42,731 nt of DNA, taken from assembly GCF_007097485.1 (NCBI RefSeq), contig NZ_VKDE01000037.1:1-42731 (forward strand). The letters are read 5' to 3'. A program made the position numbers and the translations under genes. This document shows positions 34,288 through 42,731 of this stretch, one piece after another; position 1 is the first letter of the stretch, and every line of letters starts with the position of its first letter. The notes below the pieces were generated by a model, which saw only the letters and a list, made by a program, of their open reading frames with translations, ran no database searches and was not told the origin of the DNA. This DNA comes from Carboxylicivirga sp. M1479. GTDB lineage: Bacteria; Bacteroidota; Bacteroidia; Bacteroidales; Marinilabiliaceae.

Positions 34288-35004
34288 ATGAAGATAGCAC
34301 TTATTGGTTACGGAAAAATGGGTCAGGAGATTGAGAAAATTGCTCTTGACCGTGGACATGAAATCGTTAGTAAAATTGATGTTTCGAGTGAGGACTCATT
34401 TACAGATGATGCATTTAAATCTGCTGATGTAGCCATTGAATTTACACGTCCTGAAGCGGCCTACGATAATTACATGAAATGTTTTGATGCCAAAGTACCA
34501 GTTGTATCTGGAACAACGGGCTGGTTAGATAAGTTGGCAGAGATAAAAGATCGCTGCGACAACGATAATCAAACGTTTTTCTATGCTTCTAATTTTAGCT
34601 TGGGCGTTAACATCTTCTTTGAACTTAACAAGCAATTGGCACGCATCATGAATAAGATGGATGAGTATAATGTATCCATGGAAGAAGTGCACCACACACA
34701 AAAACTGGATGCTCCAAGCGGTACAGCCATTACTCTTGCCGAAGGTATTATTGAGAATATCGACAAAAAAAATGACTGGAAATTAGATCAGGAAGAAAGC
34801 AATTCTGATTTAGCCATAAAAGCAATACGCGAAGGACAAGTCCCAGGCATCCACACTGTTAAATACGAATCATCGGTAGATGAGATTATCATACACCACA
34901 GTGCTAAATCAAGAAAAGGATTTGCCTTGGGTGCTGTATTGGCGGCGGAGTTTGCCAGCAAAAACTCTGGTTATTTAAGCATGAACGACTTATTAAACTT
35001 CTAA
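34288..35004 (+). CDS. dapB: 4-hydroxy-tetrahydrodipicolinate reductase
   Basis: The 238-residue enzyme (E. coli DapB is 273) starts with the nucleotide motif IALIGYGKMGQEIE and has SGTTGW. The substrate and catalytic motif is EEVHHTQKLDAPSGTA (His pair and the K-D-P-S-G-T stretch). The C-terminal HHSAKSRKGFALGAVLAAEF is typical. It carries out the second committed step to diaminopimelate and lysine. Its shorter middle region is normal for Bacteroidota. It is 15 nt from lepB, which fits a dapB-lepB-lepB transcript. Confidence 0.95.
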   Translation: MKIALIGYGKMGQEIEKIALDRGHEIVSKIDVSSEDSFTDDAFKSADVAIEFTRPEAAYDNYMKCFDAKVPVVSGTTGWLDKLAEIKDRCDNDNQTFFYASNFSLGVNIFFELNKQLARIMNKMDEYNVSMEEVHHTQKLDAPSGTAITLAEGIIENIDKKNDWKLDQEESNSDLAIKAIREGQVPGIHTVKYESSVDEIIIHHSAKSRKGFALGAVLAAEFASKNSGYLSMNDLLNF

Positions 35005-35019
35005 GCTAATCATACTCTT

Positions 35020-36444
35020 ATGCAAAATGTTTCTTTATTCAAGTGGATCAAACTTGGAATAGCTAGTTTAGTTTTCATCCTATGGGTAATATGGGTTGCT
35101 AACTTCTGGTTGCTATTATTATACCCACTGGTTTTCGACAACTACATAACAAAAAAGATTCCTTGGGATTTTTGGAAGAAAACAAAGGATGGCAAAAAAC
35201 CCAATGCCATTATTGAGTGGGCTGATGCCCTTATTTTCGCACTTTTTGCCGTTTACATGATCAATATTTTTCTGTTTCAGAATTATAAAATCCCAACCAG
35301 TTCATTGGAAAAATCATTATTGGTGGGCGATCATTTATTCGTAAGCAAAGTGAGTTATGGTCCGCGAATGCCCAATACGCCAATCGCATTTCCATTGGTT
35401 CAAAACACCTTCCCTATAACCAACTCAAAATCGTATACTAGTTGGCCACACTGGGATTACAAACGTCTTAAGGGTTTTGGCGATGTTAAGCGCGACGATA
35501 TTGTTGTATTCAACTTTCCAGCGGGCGACACAGTACCATTCAAGGTCACTAATCCCGACTATTACAACTTAATGATGGAAACGGGCAAGTCGCAAATCAT
35601 GCGTGATCGCTCCTTAATGCCTCAGCAAGCTTTTGAGAGTGACTGGCATCGTAATCAATTCCTCATGAACATTGGGAGACAAGTTATTAACAATGATCCC
35701 AATACATTTGGCGAGGTTCTTTACCGTCCGGTTGATCGCCGCGATAACTACGTAAAACGTTGTGTTGCCATTCCTGGCGATGAATTTGAAATCAGAAGTA
35801 ACCAAATCTATATCAATGGAGAGGCCGTTACAAATCCTGAAGACATTCAGCATAACTACCAAATTCAAACAGATGGCACCGTGCTAAACGATCGCTTCTT
35901 TGAGCGCTTAGGCATTTCAAAAGAAGATCAACAAGGTATTCCTCCCAACTATTATTTGCCTTTAAATAAAGAGAAGGCGGAGAAAGTTAAAGCCATGTCT
36001 TTTATCAAGAGCATAGAGATAGAAGAGGAAAAACCTAATGGTAGCGGATTTCAATCCTTTCCTTTCAGCAGTGATTATGATTGGAGTCGTGATAATTTTG
36101 GCCCCTTAAAAATGCCTAAGGCAGGCGAAAGTGTTGAACTGACCATGAAAAACATTGTATTATACGATCGCATCATTCAAAACTTTGAAGGCAACAAGTT
36201 GGAAGTTAAAAATGGAGCCATCTATATTAATGGCGAGATAGCTAACTCCTATACCTTTGAAATGGATTATTACTTCATGCTAGGAGATAATCGCCATAAA
36301 TCAGCCGACTCGCGTTATTGGGGATTTGTACCTGAAGATCATATTGTTGGAAAACCTATTTTAGTTTGGTTATCCCTCGACAAAGACAAAGGCTTCCCAG
36401 CGAATATACGTTGGAAACGTTTTTTCAAAATAGTACATAACTAA
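35020..36444 (+). CDS. lepB: signal peptidase I
   Basis: This 474-residue protein is a long Bacteroidota-type type I signal peptidase. N-terminal membrane helices span about residues 9-38 and 68-87. The catalytic serine is S95 in IPTSSLEKSL (Leu replaces the usual Met after the serine), and the general-base lysine is K246 in NYVKRCVAIPGDEF. The C-terminal box GDNRHKSADSRYWGFVPEDHIVG is complete. Large insertions between the boxes make it longer than the E. coli enzyme (324). It removes signal peptides from exported proteins on the outer face of the inner membrane. Confidence 0.93.
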   Translation: MQNVSLFKWIKLGIASLVFILWVIWVANFWLLLLYPLVFDNYITKKIPWDFWKKTKDGKKPNAIIEWADALIFALFAVYMINIFLFQNYKIPTSSLEKSLLVGDHLFVSKVSYGPRMPNTPIAFPLVQNTFPITNSKSYTSWPHWDYKRLKGFGDVKRDDIVVFNFPAGDTVPFKVTNPDYYNLMMETGKSQIMRDRSLMPQQAFESDWHRNQFLMNIGRQVINNDPNTFGEVLYRPVDRRDNYVKRCVAIPGDEFEIRSNQIYINGEAVTNPEDIQHNYQIQTDGTVLNDRFFERLGISKEDQQGIPPNYYLPLNKEKAEKVKAMSFIKSIEIEEEKPNGSGFQSFPFSSDYDWSRDNFGPLKMPKAGESVELTMKNIVLYDRIIQNFEGNKLEVKNGAIYINGEIANSYTFEMDYYFMLGDNRHKSADSRYWGFVPEDHIVGKPILVWLSLDKDKGFPANIRWKRFFKIVHN

Positions 36445-36451
36445 AAGCATT

Positions 36452-36480
36452 AGGAAGCTCAATCATGAGCTTCCTTTTTT
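36452..36480 (+). terminator. terminator or attenuator hairpin between the two lepB genes
   Basis: AGGAAGCTC (36452-36460) pairs with GAGCTTCCT (36467-36475) around AATCAT, followed by a T run that ends directly before the ATG of the second signal peptidase gene. If fully active it would cut off that gene, for which no promoter is seen. Confidence 0.8.
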
Positions 36481-37662
36481 ATGAACACCCTCAAGTCAGT
36501 CATACAATTCATTATAGTTATAGGCCTGGTATTGCTTAGCATCTGGAGCCAAAGTTGGGTACTTACTATTTTCCTATTTATAGTATGTATTATTGTGTGG
36601 CACCAATCAATTCCTTTAGTTCAGGCTAAACTTAAAGCATTGTTAAACCCTCTTCAACTAAAAATTGCAGAGTGGTTGCTCGCCATTTGCTTTTCGCTAT
36701 TTTTCATTTGGTTTAGTAACCAATACCTGGTTAGCTTCTACTCCTTGCAATCGAGTAGTATGAATCCATCCTACCACAAAAAGGAACTAATTATTATTAA
36801 CAAGATAGCCTACGGCCCAGCTCTTAATCGTAACAATAGCCAACTGTACCGACGATTAAAAGGTTATAATAAACCTATGCATGGCGAAGTAATTGCTTTG
36901 CATTTCCCTGAGGCTGACACTTGCTTTCAAGATTATTTAGATCAGGATTATCATTTTATAAAACGGCAGTACGCCACTACCAACAACTACACACCTATAC
37001 TTGATAATAAAGTAATTTTTAAACAGGTACAAGAGCGACCTGTTTATATTAAAAGGCTTGTTGCTTTGCCTGGCGACACTTTACGAATTATTGATGGCGA
37101 TTATTACATCAACAACAATAACTTAGGTATTAACCAATTGTCCATATCTAAATACGAACTCTCCAATTCTGCACCAACGCATTTAAAAGATCGCCTGCTA
37201 AAACATGCCTTATCAAGTTATCAGGAGAACGATCTTCAAATAATAGAAATACAAAACAAAATAGTGTTTAGCAATTCTGTTTGGGCTTCTTATCTAACAA
37301 GGAAAGAAGAAGTGATGAACATGCCGAACACCTATGTTTTTCCGTTTAAAACCAATTATTTTTGGAATGCTTCTTACCTGGGACCTATAATTTTGCCAAC
37401 AAAAGGCAAAACAGTGCGCCTTACGCTAACAAACATCCCGCTTTATAAACGAATAATTGAATCATACGAAGGAAATAGCTTAAAGATAGTTGGCGATCAA
37501 ATATTTATAAATGGTCGAAAAACAATTGAATACACATTTTTAATGAATTATTACTGGGTAGCTGGAGACAATAAAAAACACTCCTTTGACAGCAGGTATT
37601 GGGGATTCGTGCCCGAAAACCATATTATTGGACGAGTTGAAAAACTAAAAGCTGGTATTTGA
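36481..37662 (+). CDS. signal peptidase I paralogue
   Basis: The 393-residue second signal peptidase has two N-terminal hydrophobic helices at about 8-40 and a third at 62-85. The catalytic serine is about S93 in LQSSSMNPS, with the classical Ser-Met. The lysine lies in VYIKRLVALPGDTLR and the terminal box is GDNKKHSFDSRYWGFVPENHIIG. All catalytic elements are present, so it is probably active, perhaps with another substrate range. The ATG follows the upstream terminator without any spacer, and an alternative start (GTG/TTG or later ATG) is not better supported. Sequence between the boxes differs widely from the first copy. Confidence 0.87.
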   Translation: MNTLKSVIQFIIVIGLVLLSIWSQSWVLTIFLFIVCIIVWHQSIPLVQAKLKALLNPLQLKIAEWLLAICFSLFFIWFSNQYLVSFYSLQSSSMNPSYHKKELIIINKIAYGPALNRNNSQLYRRLKGYNKPMHGEVIALHFPEADTCFQDYLDQDYHFIKRQYATTNNYTPILDNKVIFKQVQERPVYIKRLVALPGDTLRIIDGDYYINNNNLGINQLSISKYELSNSAPTHLKDRLLKHALSSYQENDLQIIEIQNKIVFSNSVWASYLTRKEEVMNMPNTYVFPFKTNYFWNASYLGPIILPTKGKTVRLTLTNIPLYKRIIESYEGNSLKIVGDQIFINGRKTIEYTFLMNYYWVAGDNKKHSFDSRYWGFVPENHIIGRVEKLKAGI

Positions 37663-37707
37663 TAATTTCCCTATCTTGCATTGTATTTAACTTTTAACCA
37701 TTCTACA

Positions 37708-37965
37708 ATGAAAAAATCATTCTGGGTATTCCTACTTTTATCTACAGCCTTGGTTATTTTCTCTGTTCAAAATGCCAAGCCAGTGCGTGTCAATTTCTTT
37801 CTAAAAGAAATGCATATTTCACTCGCCATACTTCTAATTATTGTTTTTATATCGGGTGTTATTGCTAGTGCTTCTTACTTTTTCATTAAATCAAGAAAGA
37901 AAGATAAAAACATAGATGACAGCCCAGCAGATACTGAAATAGAAGAAACCAATGCAGACGAATAA
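37708..37965 (+). CDS. LapA/DUF1049-domain membrane protein
   Basis: From the ATG at 37708 the protein has 85 residues and two membrane helices (FWVFLLLSTALVIFSVQNA and LAILLIIVFISGVIASASYF), with the motif QNAKPVRVNFF between them, typical of LapA-domain proteins. The tail is charged and acidic. An upstream TTG start would add nine residues and is not favoured. In E. coli LapA acts with LapB to control lipopolysaccharide synthesis through LpxC; no lapB is seen here. It overlaps the WbqC-like gene by 14 nt, so they are coupled. Confidence 0.82.
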   Translation: MKKSFWVFLLLSTALVIFSVQNAKPVRVNFFLKEMHISLAILLIIVFISGVIASASYFFIKSRKKDKNIDDSPADTEIEETNADE

Positions 37966-38596
37966 ATTAATTCCTTTAACGTATTTAGGTTCAATACAAC
38001 TTTTCTCCCATGTTGTTAATGCCAACGAAATAGTACTTGAACAACATGCCAATTATCAACGTAAAACATATACCAACAGATGTTCTATAACTGGCGCTAA
38101 TGGTTCACTTAGTTTGGCGGTGCCAGTTGTTAAAAGTAAAAGTGATAAAACCTCCATTAAGGACACATTAATCAGTTATGATACCGATTGGCAAAAGCAA
38201 CATTGGCGTTCAATTGTATCGGCCTATAACAGTTCGCCTTTTTTTGAGTATTATGCCGATGATTTTCAACCATTCTACGAAAAACACACGAAGTACCTGG
38301 TAGATTTTAACATGGCTTTATTCAATGTGATACTGGATGAATTGGAGATAGAACCAAAAATTACTTTATCGGAGCATTATATACGCCCCAATGAGTTCCA
38401 ACATGATGATGTAAGGCCATTTATTCATCCGAAAGCCAAACCTGAGGACGATCCATGTTATCAGAGCATCGAGTATCGTCAGGTTTTCTCTGAGAAATAC
38501 TCTTTTATTCCCAACTTAAGTGTGATTGACCTACTATTTAATAAAGGACCAGAGACCTACGACATCCTAAAGGATTCGCTACTTACGAAGATTTAA
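37952..38596 (+). CDS. WbqC-like family protein
   Basis: The 214-residue protein has the WbqC-family layout: LTYLGSIQLFSHV near the start, YQRKTYTNRCSITGANG, and WQKQHWRSIVSAYNSSPFFEYY. Members of this family occur in O-antigen and surface-polysaccharide loci but their reaction is unproven. It overlaps the LapA-like gene at its 5' end and the convergent NUDIX gene at its 3' end by 18 nt. No membrane segments are seen. Confidence 0.82.
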   Translation: MQTNKLIPLTYLGSIQLFSHVVNANEIVLEQHANYQRKTYTNRCSITGANGSLSLAVPVVKSKSDKTSIKDTLISYDTDWQKQHWRSIVSAYNSSPFFEYYADDFQPFYEKHTKYLVDFNMALFNVILDELEIEPKITLSEHYIRPNEFQHDDVRPFIHPKAKPEDDPCYQSIEYRQVFSEKYSFIPNLSVIDLLFNKGPETYDILKDSLLTKI

Positions 38597-39007
38597 TAAG
38601 GCTTCTTCAATTATAGTTTGATGATCAAAAGCTAAGTTAGGTAAATCGCCTACTTCAAACCACTGGGCATCAATAGCATCATCCATGCCCTGAGCTTTTA
38701 TAGGCTCATTAACGGAGGCTGTATAAACTATTGAAATCGTACGATGACGCGGGTCACGATCAACAGATCCGTAGGTTTTAAATTGAGTAATAGACACATC
38801 AACGATCCCCGTTTCTTCTTTCAATTCTCGTAAAGCAGCTGTGTGCAAATCCTCATCCATATCAACAAAACCACCAGGCAAAGCCCACAGACCTTTATAC
38901 GGTTCATTTCCTCGTTGAATCAACAATATTTTCGGATTTGTTTGTCGCGTAACAATTAACACATCCGTTGTTACGCAAGGACGCGGGTATTCGTAGGTAT
39001 AGCTCAT
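38579..39007 (-). CDS. NUDIX hydrolase
   Basis: The 142-residue protein has a complete Nudix box (GGFVDMDEDLHTAALRELKE then ETGI, with the REL-x-EE-x-G core). It has VLIVTRQTNPKILLIQRG before it, which resembles ADP-ribose or nucleotide-sugar hydrolases, and the related NrtR regulators without their DNA-binding domain. It probably hydrolyses a nucleoside diphosphate linked to another group. Its ATG overlaps the stop of the NlpC/P60 gene by one base (TAATG), so the two are translationally coupled. Confidence 0.9.
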   Translation of the reverse strand: MSYTYEYPRPCVTTDVLIVTRQTNPKILLIQRGNEPYKGLWALPGGFVDMDEDLHTAALRELKEETGIVDVSITQFKTYGSVDRDPRHRTISIVYTASVNEPIKAQGMDDAIDAQWFEVGDLPNLAFDHQTIIEEALLNLRK

Positions 39008-39783
39008 TACAAAATACGTTTAATCACTCTCAATTTATGGCTATAGCTTTTTGTTTCTTCATCAAAAATACCCTGATGATCTAATTTATCAACGCGCACA
39101 CGGCCTGAAGCATGAATAATATCTCCTCTGCCTAAACAAAGGCCAACATGGGTAATAACACCTTCTTCGTTATCAAAAAATGCTAAATCGCCTAGGCATG
39201 TTTCTTCCACAAAATTGATGATGTCGCCTAGAACCATCTGCTGAGAAGCATCACGCGGCAAATTAAAACCTGCCATTTTATAAACCACTTGTGTAAAACC
39301 AGAACAGTCTATGCCATAAAAGCTTCTCCCGCCCCAGAGGTAAGGCGTATTAAGGTATGATGAAGCACTATCGGCAATTGACCCAGCGGGCTTATCAACA
39401 TTATGGTTTCCTGATAGGTAAAACTCTTTTTTACCAATACTAAAACTATTACGATCGGGGCCATTAAAATAAATTGAACTCCCACCTGATAAGAGATGCA
39501 TTGTTTTATCAGGCTCCGAAACAACTTTAATAAAAGGTGCTGGCACCAGCCATTTATCAGCCTGCATCCAATTTTCTACTTCCTTCTCTTGAATAGAATC
39601 AATCAATTTAGAATTTATCCACCCCTCGTAAGCATCATGATGCAAGCGCACTTTAGTCCAATCGCCCTCAGTCTCCAACATATCCAAGGTTTCGCCAAAT
39701 AATACCTGACTTACCATCTCAGCTCTTTCACTAGCCTCACTTCGCAATGGAATAAAACCATATGTACAAATCGATTTCTTCAT
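39007..39783 (-). CDS. NlpC/P60 (C40) peptidase with SH3-like domain
   Basis: The 258-residue protein has an N-terminal bacterial SH3-like region (residues 5-65; LRSEASERAEMVSQVLFGE). The C-terminal NlpC/P60 domain has catalytic Cys160 in YGIDCSGFTQ, His212 in THVGLCLG and a third polar residue at His224 in DIIHAS. It cleaves the D-Glu-diaminopimelate bond in wall peptides. There is no signal peptide, so it is probably cytoplasmic, as in the YkfC-type enzymes that recycle murein peptides; this fits anmK in the same window. It is the first gene of a two-gene unit with NUDIX. Confidence 0.88.
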   Translation of the reverse strand: MKKSICTYGFIPLRSEASERAEMVSQVLFGETLDMLETEGDWTKVRLHHDAYEGWINSKLIDSIQEKEVENWMQADKWLVPAPFIKVVSEPDKTMHLLSGGSSIYFNGPDRNSFSIGKKEFYLSGNHNVDKPAGSIADSASSYLNTPYLWGGRSFYGIDCSGFTQVVYKMAGFNLPRDASQQMVLGDIINFVEETCLGDLAFFDNEEGVITHVGLCLGRGDIIHASGRVRVDKLDHQGIFDEETKSYSHKLRVIKRIL

Positions 39784-39860
39784 CTACTTAAAATAAAAGC
39801 AAATTAATAATACTGCCTATAAGCGGGAACAAAATTGCTCTAAAAAAAGTTACCTTTAAC

Positions 39861-39868
39861 TATCTTTG
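39861..39868 (+). promoter_or_regulatory. -7 box of the 7TM-HD gene
   Basis: TATCTTTG matches the -7 consensus exactly, 36 nt before the chosen start codon. A TTG lies 23 nt upstream, slightly more than the usual spacing. Confidence 0.55.
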
Positions 39869-39904
39869 GTCATATTTATACTGCCATTAATAAAAAATAC
39901 AATT

Positions 39905-42040
39905 ATGCTTGAACGAATTTCACAGCTCAAAACTAAGTTATATAAACCAATAGCCCGCATTACCCTTTTTTTAATCAGCATAGCACTTGTAACATACTTA
40001 CTGCCTAAAACAGGTAAATTTGCTTATGAGTATCAAAATGGCACTCCCTGGAAACATCAAACATTAATTGCCCCGTTTGACTTTCCGATATACAAAACAC
40101 AAGCTGAAGTAACGAGTGAAACAAACTCAGCAGTTCAAAACCATCGTCCGTATTTTAAAAAAGATACAACTGTAAGTGTAAACATCAGTCAGCGCTTTAA
40201 TCAAGATTTTAAGCAATACATTAACAGCAATGGCAGCAAATATTCAACCATTAGCAATTCAAGCTATAAAGACACCAGCGCTTTTGCCTATATACAGCAG
40301 TTAATTGACCATAACCTACAGCAATTGTATGCCAAGGGTATTATAATGCTACCGGAGAATTACATTGATGCAGCGCCTGAATTTGAATTGATGCTGATTA
40401 AAGGATCGTTTGTTGAGCCTTATGAACTTTATGAATTAGAACAACAAACCAGTGCCTACCAAAAGCTTGGCGAGTTAACGAATTTAAGTTTATCAACTCT
40501 GAATGATAGCGCGCAAACAGAGGCTAAGCTACTAATTAATGATCTACAATTGAATAAATACATTGAAGCCAACATTATCATTAACAATGAGCGGAATACA
40601 CTCGAATTAAGTCGATTAAAAGACAACATCTCACTTACCTCAGGTAGAGTTTTAGCACGACAGCGTATTATTGATCAAGGAGAAATTGTAACCAACGAAA
40701 CTGAAAAGATAATTGATTCACTAAAAAGAAAGTATGAGGCCAACATCGTTTCTGATACTGATTATTATTTCATTCTGGCGGGCCAATTTCTATTGGTAGC
40801 ACTCATGTTTACGTCCATCTTTTTATTTCTTCTTTACTTCAGAAAAGATGTTTACCATTCGATTAGCTCCATCGGCTTTATTTTACTCATCACTGTTTTA
40901 ATGGTCGTTTTCGCGAGTTTAAAACAGTTCTTTAATCATTTTCCTTTTTACATCATTCCGTTTGCCATATTACCGATTATCATACGTACTTTCCTCGATA
41001 GTCGTTTGGCTTTCTTTATGCACGTTATAACGATATTAATTTGTGCCTTTTTTGCGCAAAACAGCTTTGAATTTGTATTTATGCAGATTCCTGTAGGACT
41101 AGTGGCCATGTTTAGTCTGTTTCGCATGACTCGACGCAGCCATATTGTGAGAGCTGCCATGTTTATTATACTAACTTACGCACTCATTTATACAGCACTT
41201 ACCCTATGGAAAGAGGGAGACTTAAATAATATTGATCCCTTATTATATGTTTATTTCGTAGCCAACGGTGTTATGCTTCTAATGGTCTATCCATTGATAT
41301 ATATATTTGAACGATTATTCGGATTCCTTTCTGACGTTACATTAATCGAACTATCGGACACCAACCATCCAATATTAAGGGATATGGCAGAAGCTACACC
41401 AGGAACTTTTCAACATAGCATTCAAGTTGGAAATTTGGCACAAGAAGTAGCTTATAAACTCAATGCTAACCCTGCATTGGTAAGAGCAGGAGCCATGTAT
41501 CATGACATTGGTAAGATGGCCTCTCCAATGTTCTTCACAGAGAATCAGGCAGGTGGTTTGAATCCTCATTCAAAACTAGACTTTGAAGAAAGTGCTCAGA
41601 TTGTTATTAATCACATTGAGAACGGTGTTAAATTGGCCCTAAAACACAAATTACCAAGGCAAATTATTGACTTTATTACCACGCATCAGGGAACGACTAA
41701 AACCCGTTATTTTTACAATTCGTTTATTAATAAATATCCTGAGCAAACACCAGACATCAGCTCATTTACTTATCCAGGGCCAACGCCATTCACTAAAGAA
41801 ACAGCCATATTAATGATGGCAGACTCTATAGAAGCGGCATCTAGAAGTTTAAAGACCTATACGGATGATGAGATTGATAAGCTGGTTGAGAAAATAATTG
41901 CCATTCAAATTGAAGAAGAGCAGTTCATCAATGCGCCGATAACATTTAGAGAAATTTCTGAAGCGAAAGAGGTTTTTAAAAACAAACTAAAGAATATCTA
42001 TCACGCACGTATTGAATACCCTGATATTAAGAAAAAATAA
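39905..42040 (+). CDS. 7TM-HD family phosphodiesterase (PgpH-like)
   Basis: From the ATG at 39905 the protein has 711 residues. It has an N-terminal helix at about 18-33, an extracellular 7TMR-HDED region to about residue 275, a block of seven hydrophobic helices (about 285-485) and a C-terminal HD domain with the H533-D534-I-G motif in YHDIGKMASP. The frame extends upstream to a TTG that lies inside the -7 box, so that start is rejected. Characterised PgpH proteins hydrolyse cyclic di-AMP. In Bacteroidota this family is common and the same role is likely, but c-di-AMP activity is inferred. It has its own promoter and terminator. Confidence 0.9.
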   Translation: MLERISQLKTKLYKPIARITLFLISIALVTYLLPKTGKFAYEYQNGTPWKHQTLIAPFDFPIYKTQAEVTSETNSAVQNHRPYFKKDTTVSVNISQRFNQDFKQYINSNGSKYSTISNSSYKDTSAFAYIQQLIDHNLQQLYAKGIIMLPENYIDAAPEFELMLIKGSFVEPYELYELEQQTSAYQKLGELTNLSLSTLNDSAQTEAKLLINDLQLNKYIEANIIINNERNTLELSRLKDNISLTSGRVLARQRIIDQGEIVTNETEKIIDSLKRKYEANIVSDTDYYFILAGQFLLVALMFTSIFLFLLYFRKDVYHSISSIGFILLITVLMVVFASLKQFFNHFPFYIIPFAILPIIIRTFLDSRLAFFMHVITILICAFFAQNSFEFVFMQIPVGLVAMFSLFRMTRRSHIVRAAMFIILTYALIYTALTLWKEGDLNNIDPLLYVYFVANGVMLLMVYPLIYIFERLFGFLSDVTLIELSDTNHPILRDMAEATPGTFQHSIQVGNLAQEVAYKLNANPALVRAGAMYHDIGKMASPMFFTENQAGGLNPHSKLDFEESAQIVINHIENGVKLALKHKLPRQIIDFITTHQGTTKTRYFYNSFINKYPEQTPDISSFTYPGPTPFTKETAILMMADSIEAASRSLKTYTDDEIDKLVEKIIAIQIEEEQFINAPITFREISEAKEVFKNKLKNIYHARIEYPDIKKK

Positions 42041-42114
42041 GCTACATATTAAATAGCAGGAGTGCCACTAGAACTATAATTACAGATCTCTATTGAATCT
42101 CATAACATTTTAAG

Positions 42115-42145
42115 AAACCTACTTACTTTTTGAGTAGGTTTTTTT
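42115..42145 (+). terminator. terminator of the 7TM-HD gene
   Basis: AAACCTACT (42115-42123) pairs with AGTAGGTTT (42133-42141), followed by T residues to 42145. Confidence 0.85.
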
Positions 42146-42571
42146 ATACAATTAAAGTTCCATGATAGAAATATAGTTAATAGAAGATAAGCTAATATAA
42201 TTCTCCATTACTATGACATTTAAAATTACTGCATAATTACTTATTGTAGCCCCAAACTTCATATGGCGTATATTTAGATTAAATAAGAGACTTTTTAGAA
42301 TCTCTTTAGAAAATAATATCCATAGGAAATAATCCAAGTGACATCATCATTGCCTATTAAGTTCGAATAGCATTCCTTAAAAGGTATTAGACAATAAGTA
42401 CTTATTTGGTTCACACAATAGTTGTATAATACACTTTAACGCACTGAATCCATTCCCAAATATTAGTCAGAAGCAGCATCCGTTTTGCAACAAATATTAG
42501 CATTTAAAAAGAGTCCAGGCTGTGAAATTTCTGTTATATCGTAATTTACTTATTCAAATACGTATAAACGC
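42146..42571. other. gene-free interval before the rRNA operon end
   Basis: The stretch is very AT-rich with no supported coding sequence, RNA gene or repeat. It separates the 7TM-HD terminator from the rRNA terminator. Confidence 0.5.
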
Positions 42572-42604
42572 AAAAAATCCGATACTCTTTCGAATATCGG
42601 ATTT
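42572..42604 (-). terminator. terminator of the rRNA operon
   Basis: A ten-base-pair stem, AAATCCGATA (42575-42584) with TATCGGATTT (42595-42604), is followed on the minus strand by a T run, 12 nt past the 5S gene. Confidence 0.85.
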
Positions 42605-42615
42605 CTCTAAAAAAA

Positions 42616-42724
<109 letters not shown>

Positions 42725-42731
42725 TATTGTT

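Noticed and set aside
39866-39904. Extended start of the 7TM-HD gene
   Set aside because: The first codon is TTG and lies inside the TATCTTTG promoter box; the ATG at 39905 is a better start.

Overview
This is a 42.7 kb AT-rich chromosomal segment that reads as a Bacteroidota genome, probably order Marinilabiliales or a close relative. The evidence is the Bacteroidota-type promoter pattern (TTG, 19-20 nt, TAnnTTTG) seen at several genes, the near absence of Shine-Dalgarno sequences, the long Bacteroidota-type LepB, and typical gene pairs such as LptF/G next to ribBA and DUF5522 next to fmt. There is no insertion sequence, prophage, integrase or CRISPR array. Most of the window is ordinary chromosome. 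The taxonomic placement below phylum is inference.

Layout. (1) 1-3.5 kb: a KamA-like radical SAM protein convergent with a CysJ-like diflavin reductase. (2) 3.5-14.1 kb: a minus-strand catabolic cluster with a 2-oxoacid/acetoin dehydrogenase-type complex (E2, E3, fused E1 alpha-beta), a PHP-domain protein, an SDR with an N-terminal extension, a SorE-like zinc alcohol dehydrogenase and an FSA-type aldolase. It is divergent from a GntR/UTRA regulator, and two nearly identical 18-bp operator candidates sit on the two divergent promoters. The substrate is not obvious; this is the best candidate for an uncharacterised pathway. (3) 14.2-23.0 kb: a complete L-fucose operon, transcribed fucI-fucK-fucU-fucP-aldolase-fucO, divergent from an AraC-type regulator. 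The aldolase is an unusual tandem-domain protein whose second domain has lost its zinc and catalytic residues. (4) 23.3-32.5 kb: tRNA-CAU, START-like protein, two tandem LptF/LptG paralogues, ribBA, anmK, a dihydroorotate-dehydrogenase-like protein, a DUF5522 protein and fmt. (5) 32.6-42.0 kb: a LysM glucosaminidase, dapB, two tandem signal peptidase I genes, a LapA-domain protein, WbqC-like, NUDIX, NlpC/P60 and a 7TM-HD phosphodiesterase. (6) The right edge holds a 5S rRNA gene (minus strand) with its terminator, so an rRNA operon continues past the window.

The most unexpected signal is a leader element repeated upstream of three unrelated genes: the KamA-like gene (120-220), the SorE-like dehydrogenase inside the catabolic cluster (5602-5513, minus) and the first LptF/G gene (24257-24406). 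All copies begin with ATGAAACGA, share a central CACACA segment, carry GAGTTCCAYCTGAC, and end with an AT-rich block running exactly into the start codon at a fixed 34-35 nt from GTTCC. Two copies have a perfect 8-bp pairing of their arms (GTAAATTT/AAATTTAC), and the third has a different pairing at the equivalent place (GCCA/TGGC). Each copy also opens a short reading frame beginning Met-Lys-Arg. It may be a structured cis-regulatory RNA, a leader-peptide system, or a dispersed promoter-bearing repeat.

How the parts work together: the fuc operon should import L-fucose and convert it through fuculose and fuculose-1-phosphate to DHAP and lactaldehyde, with FucO reducing lactaldehyde to 1,2-propanediol. 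The neighbouring GntR-controlled cluster combines polyol or ketose redox enzymes, an aldolase and a CoA-acylating dehydrogenase complex, suggesting breakdown of a sugar-like compound to an acyl-CoA plus a triose.
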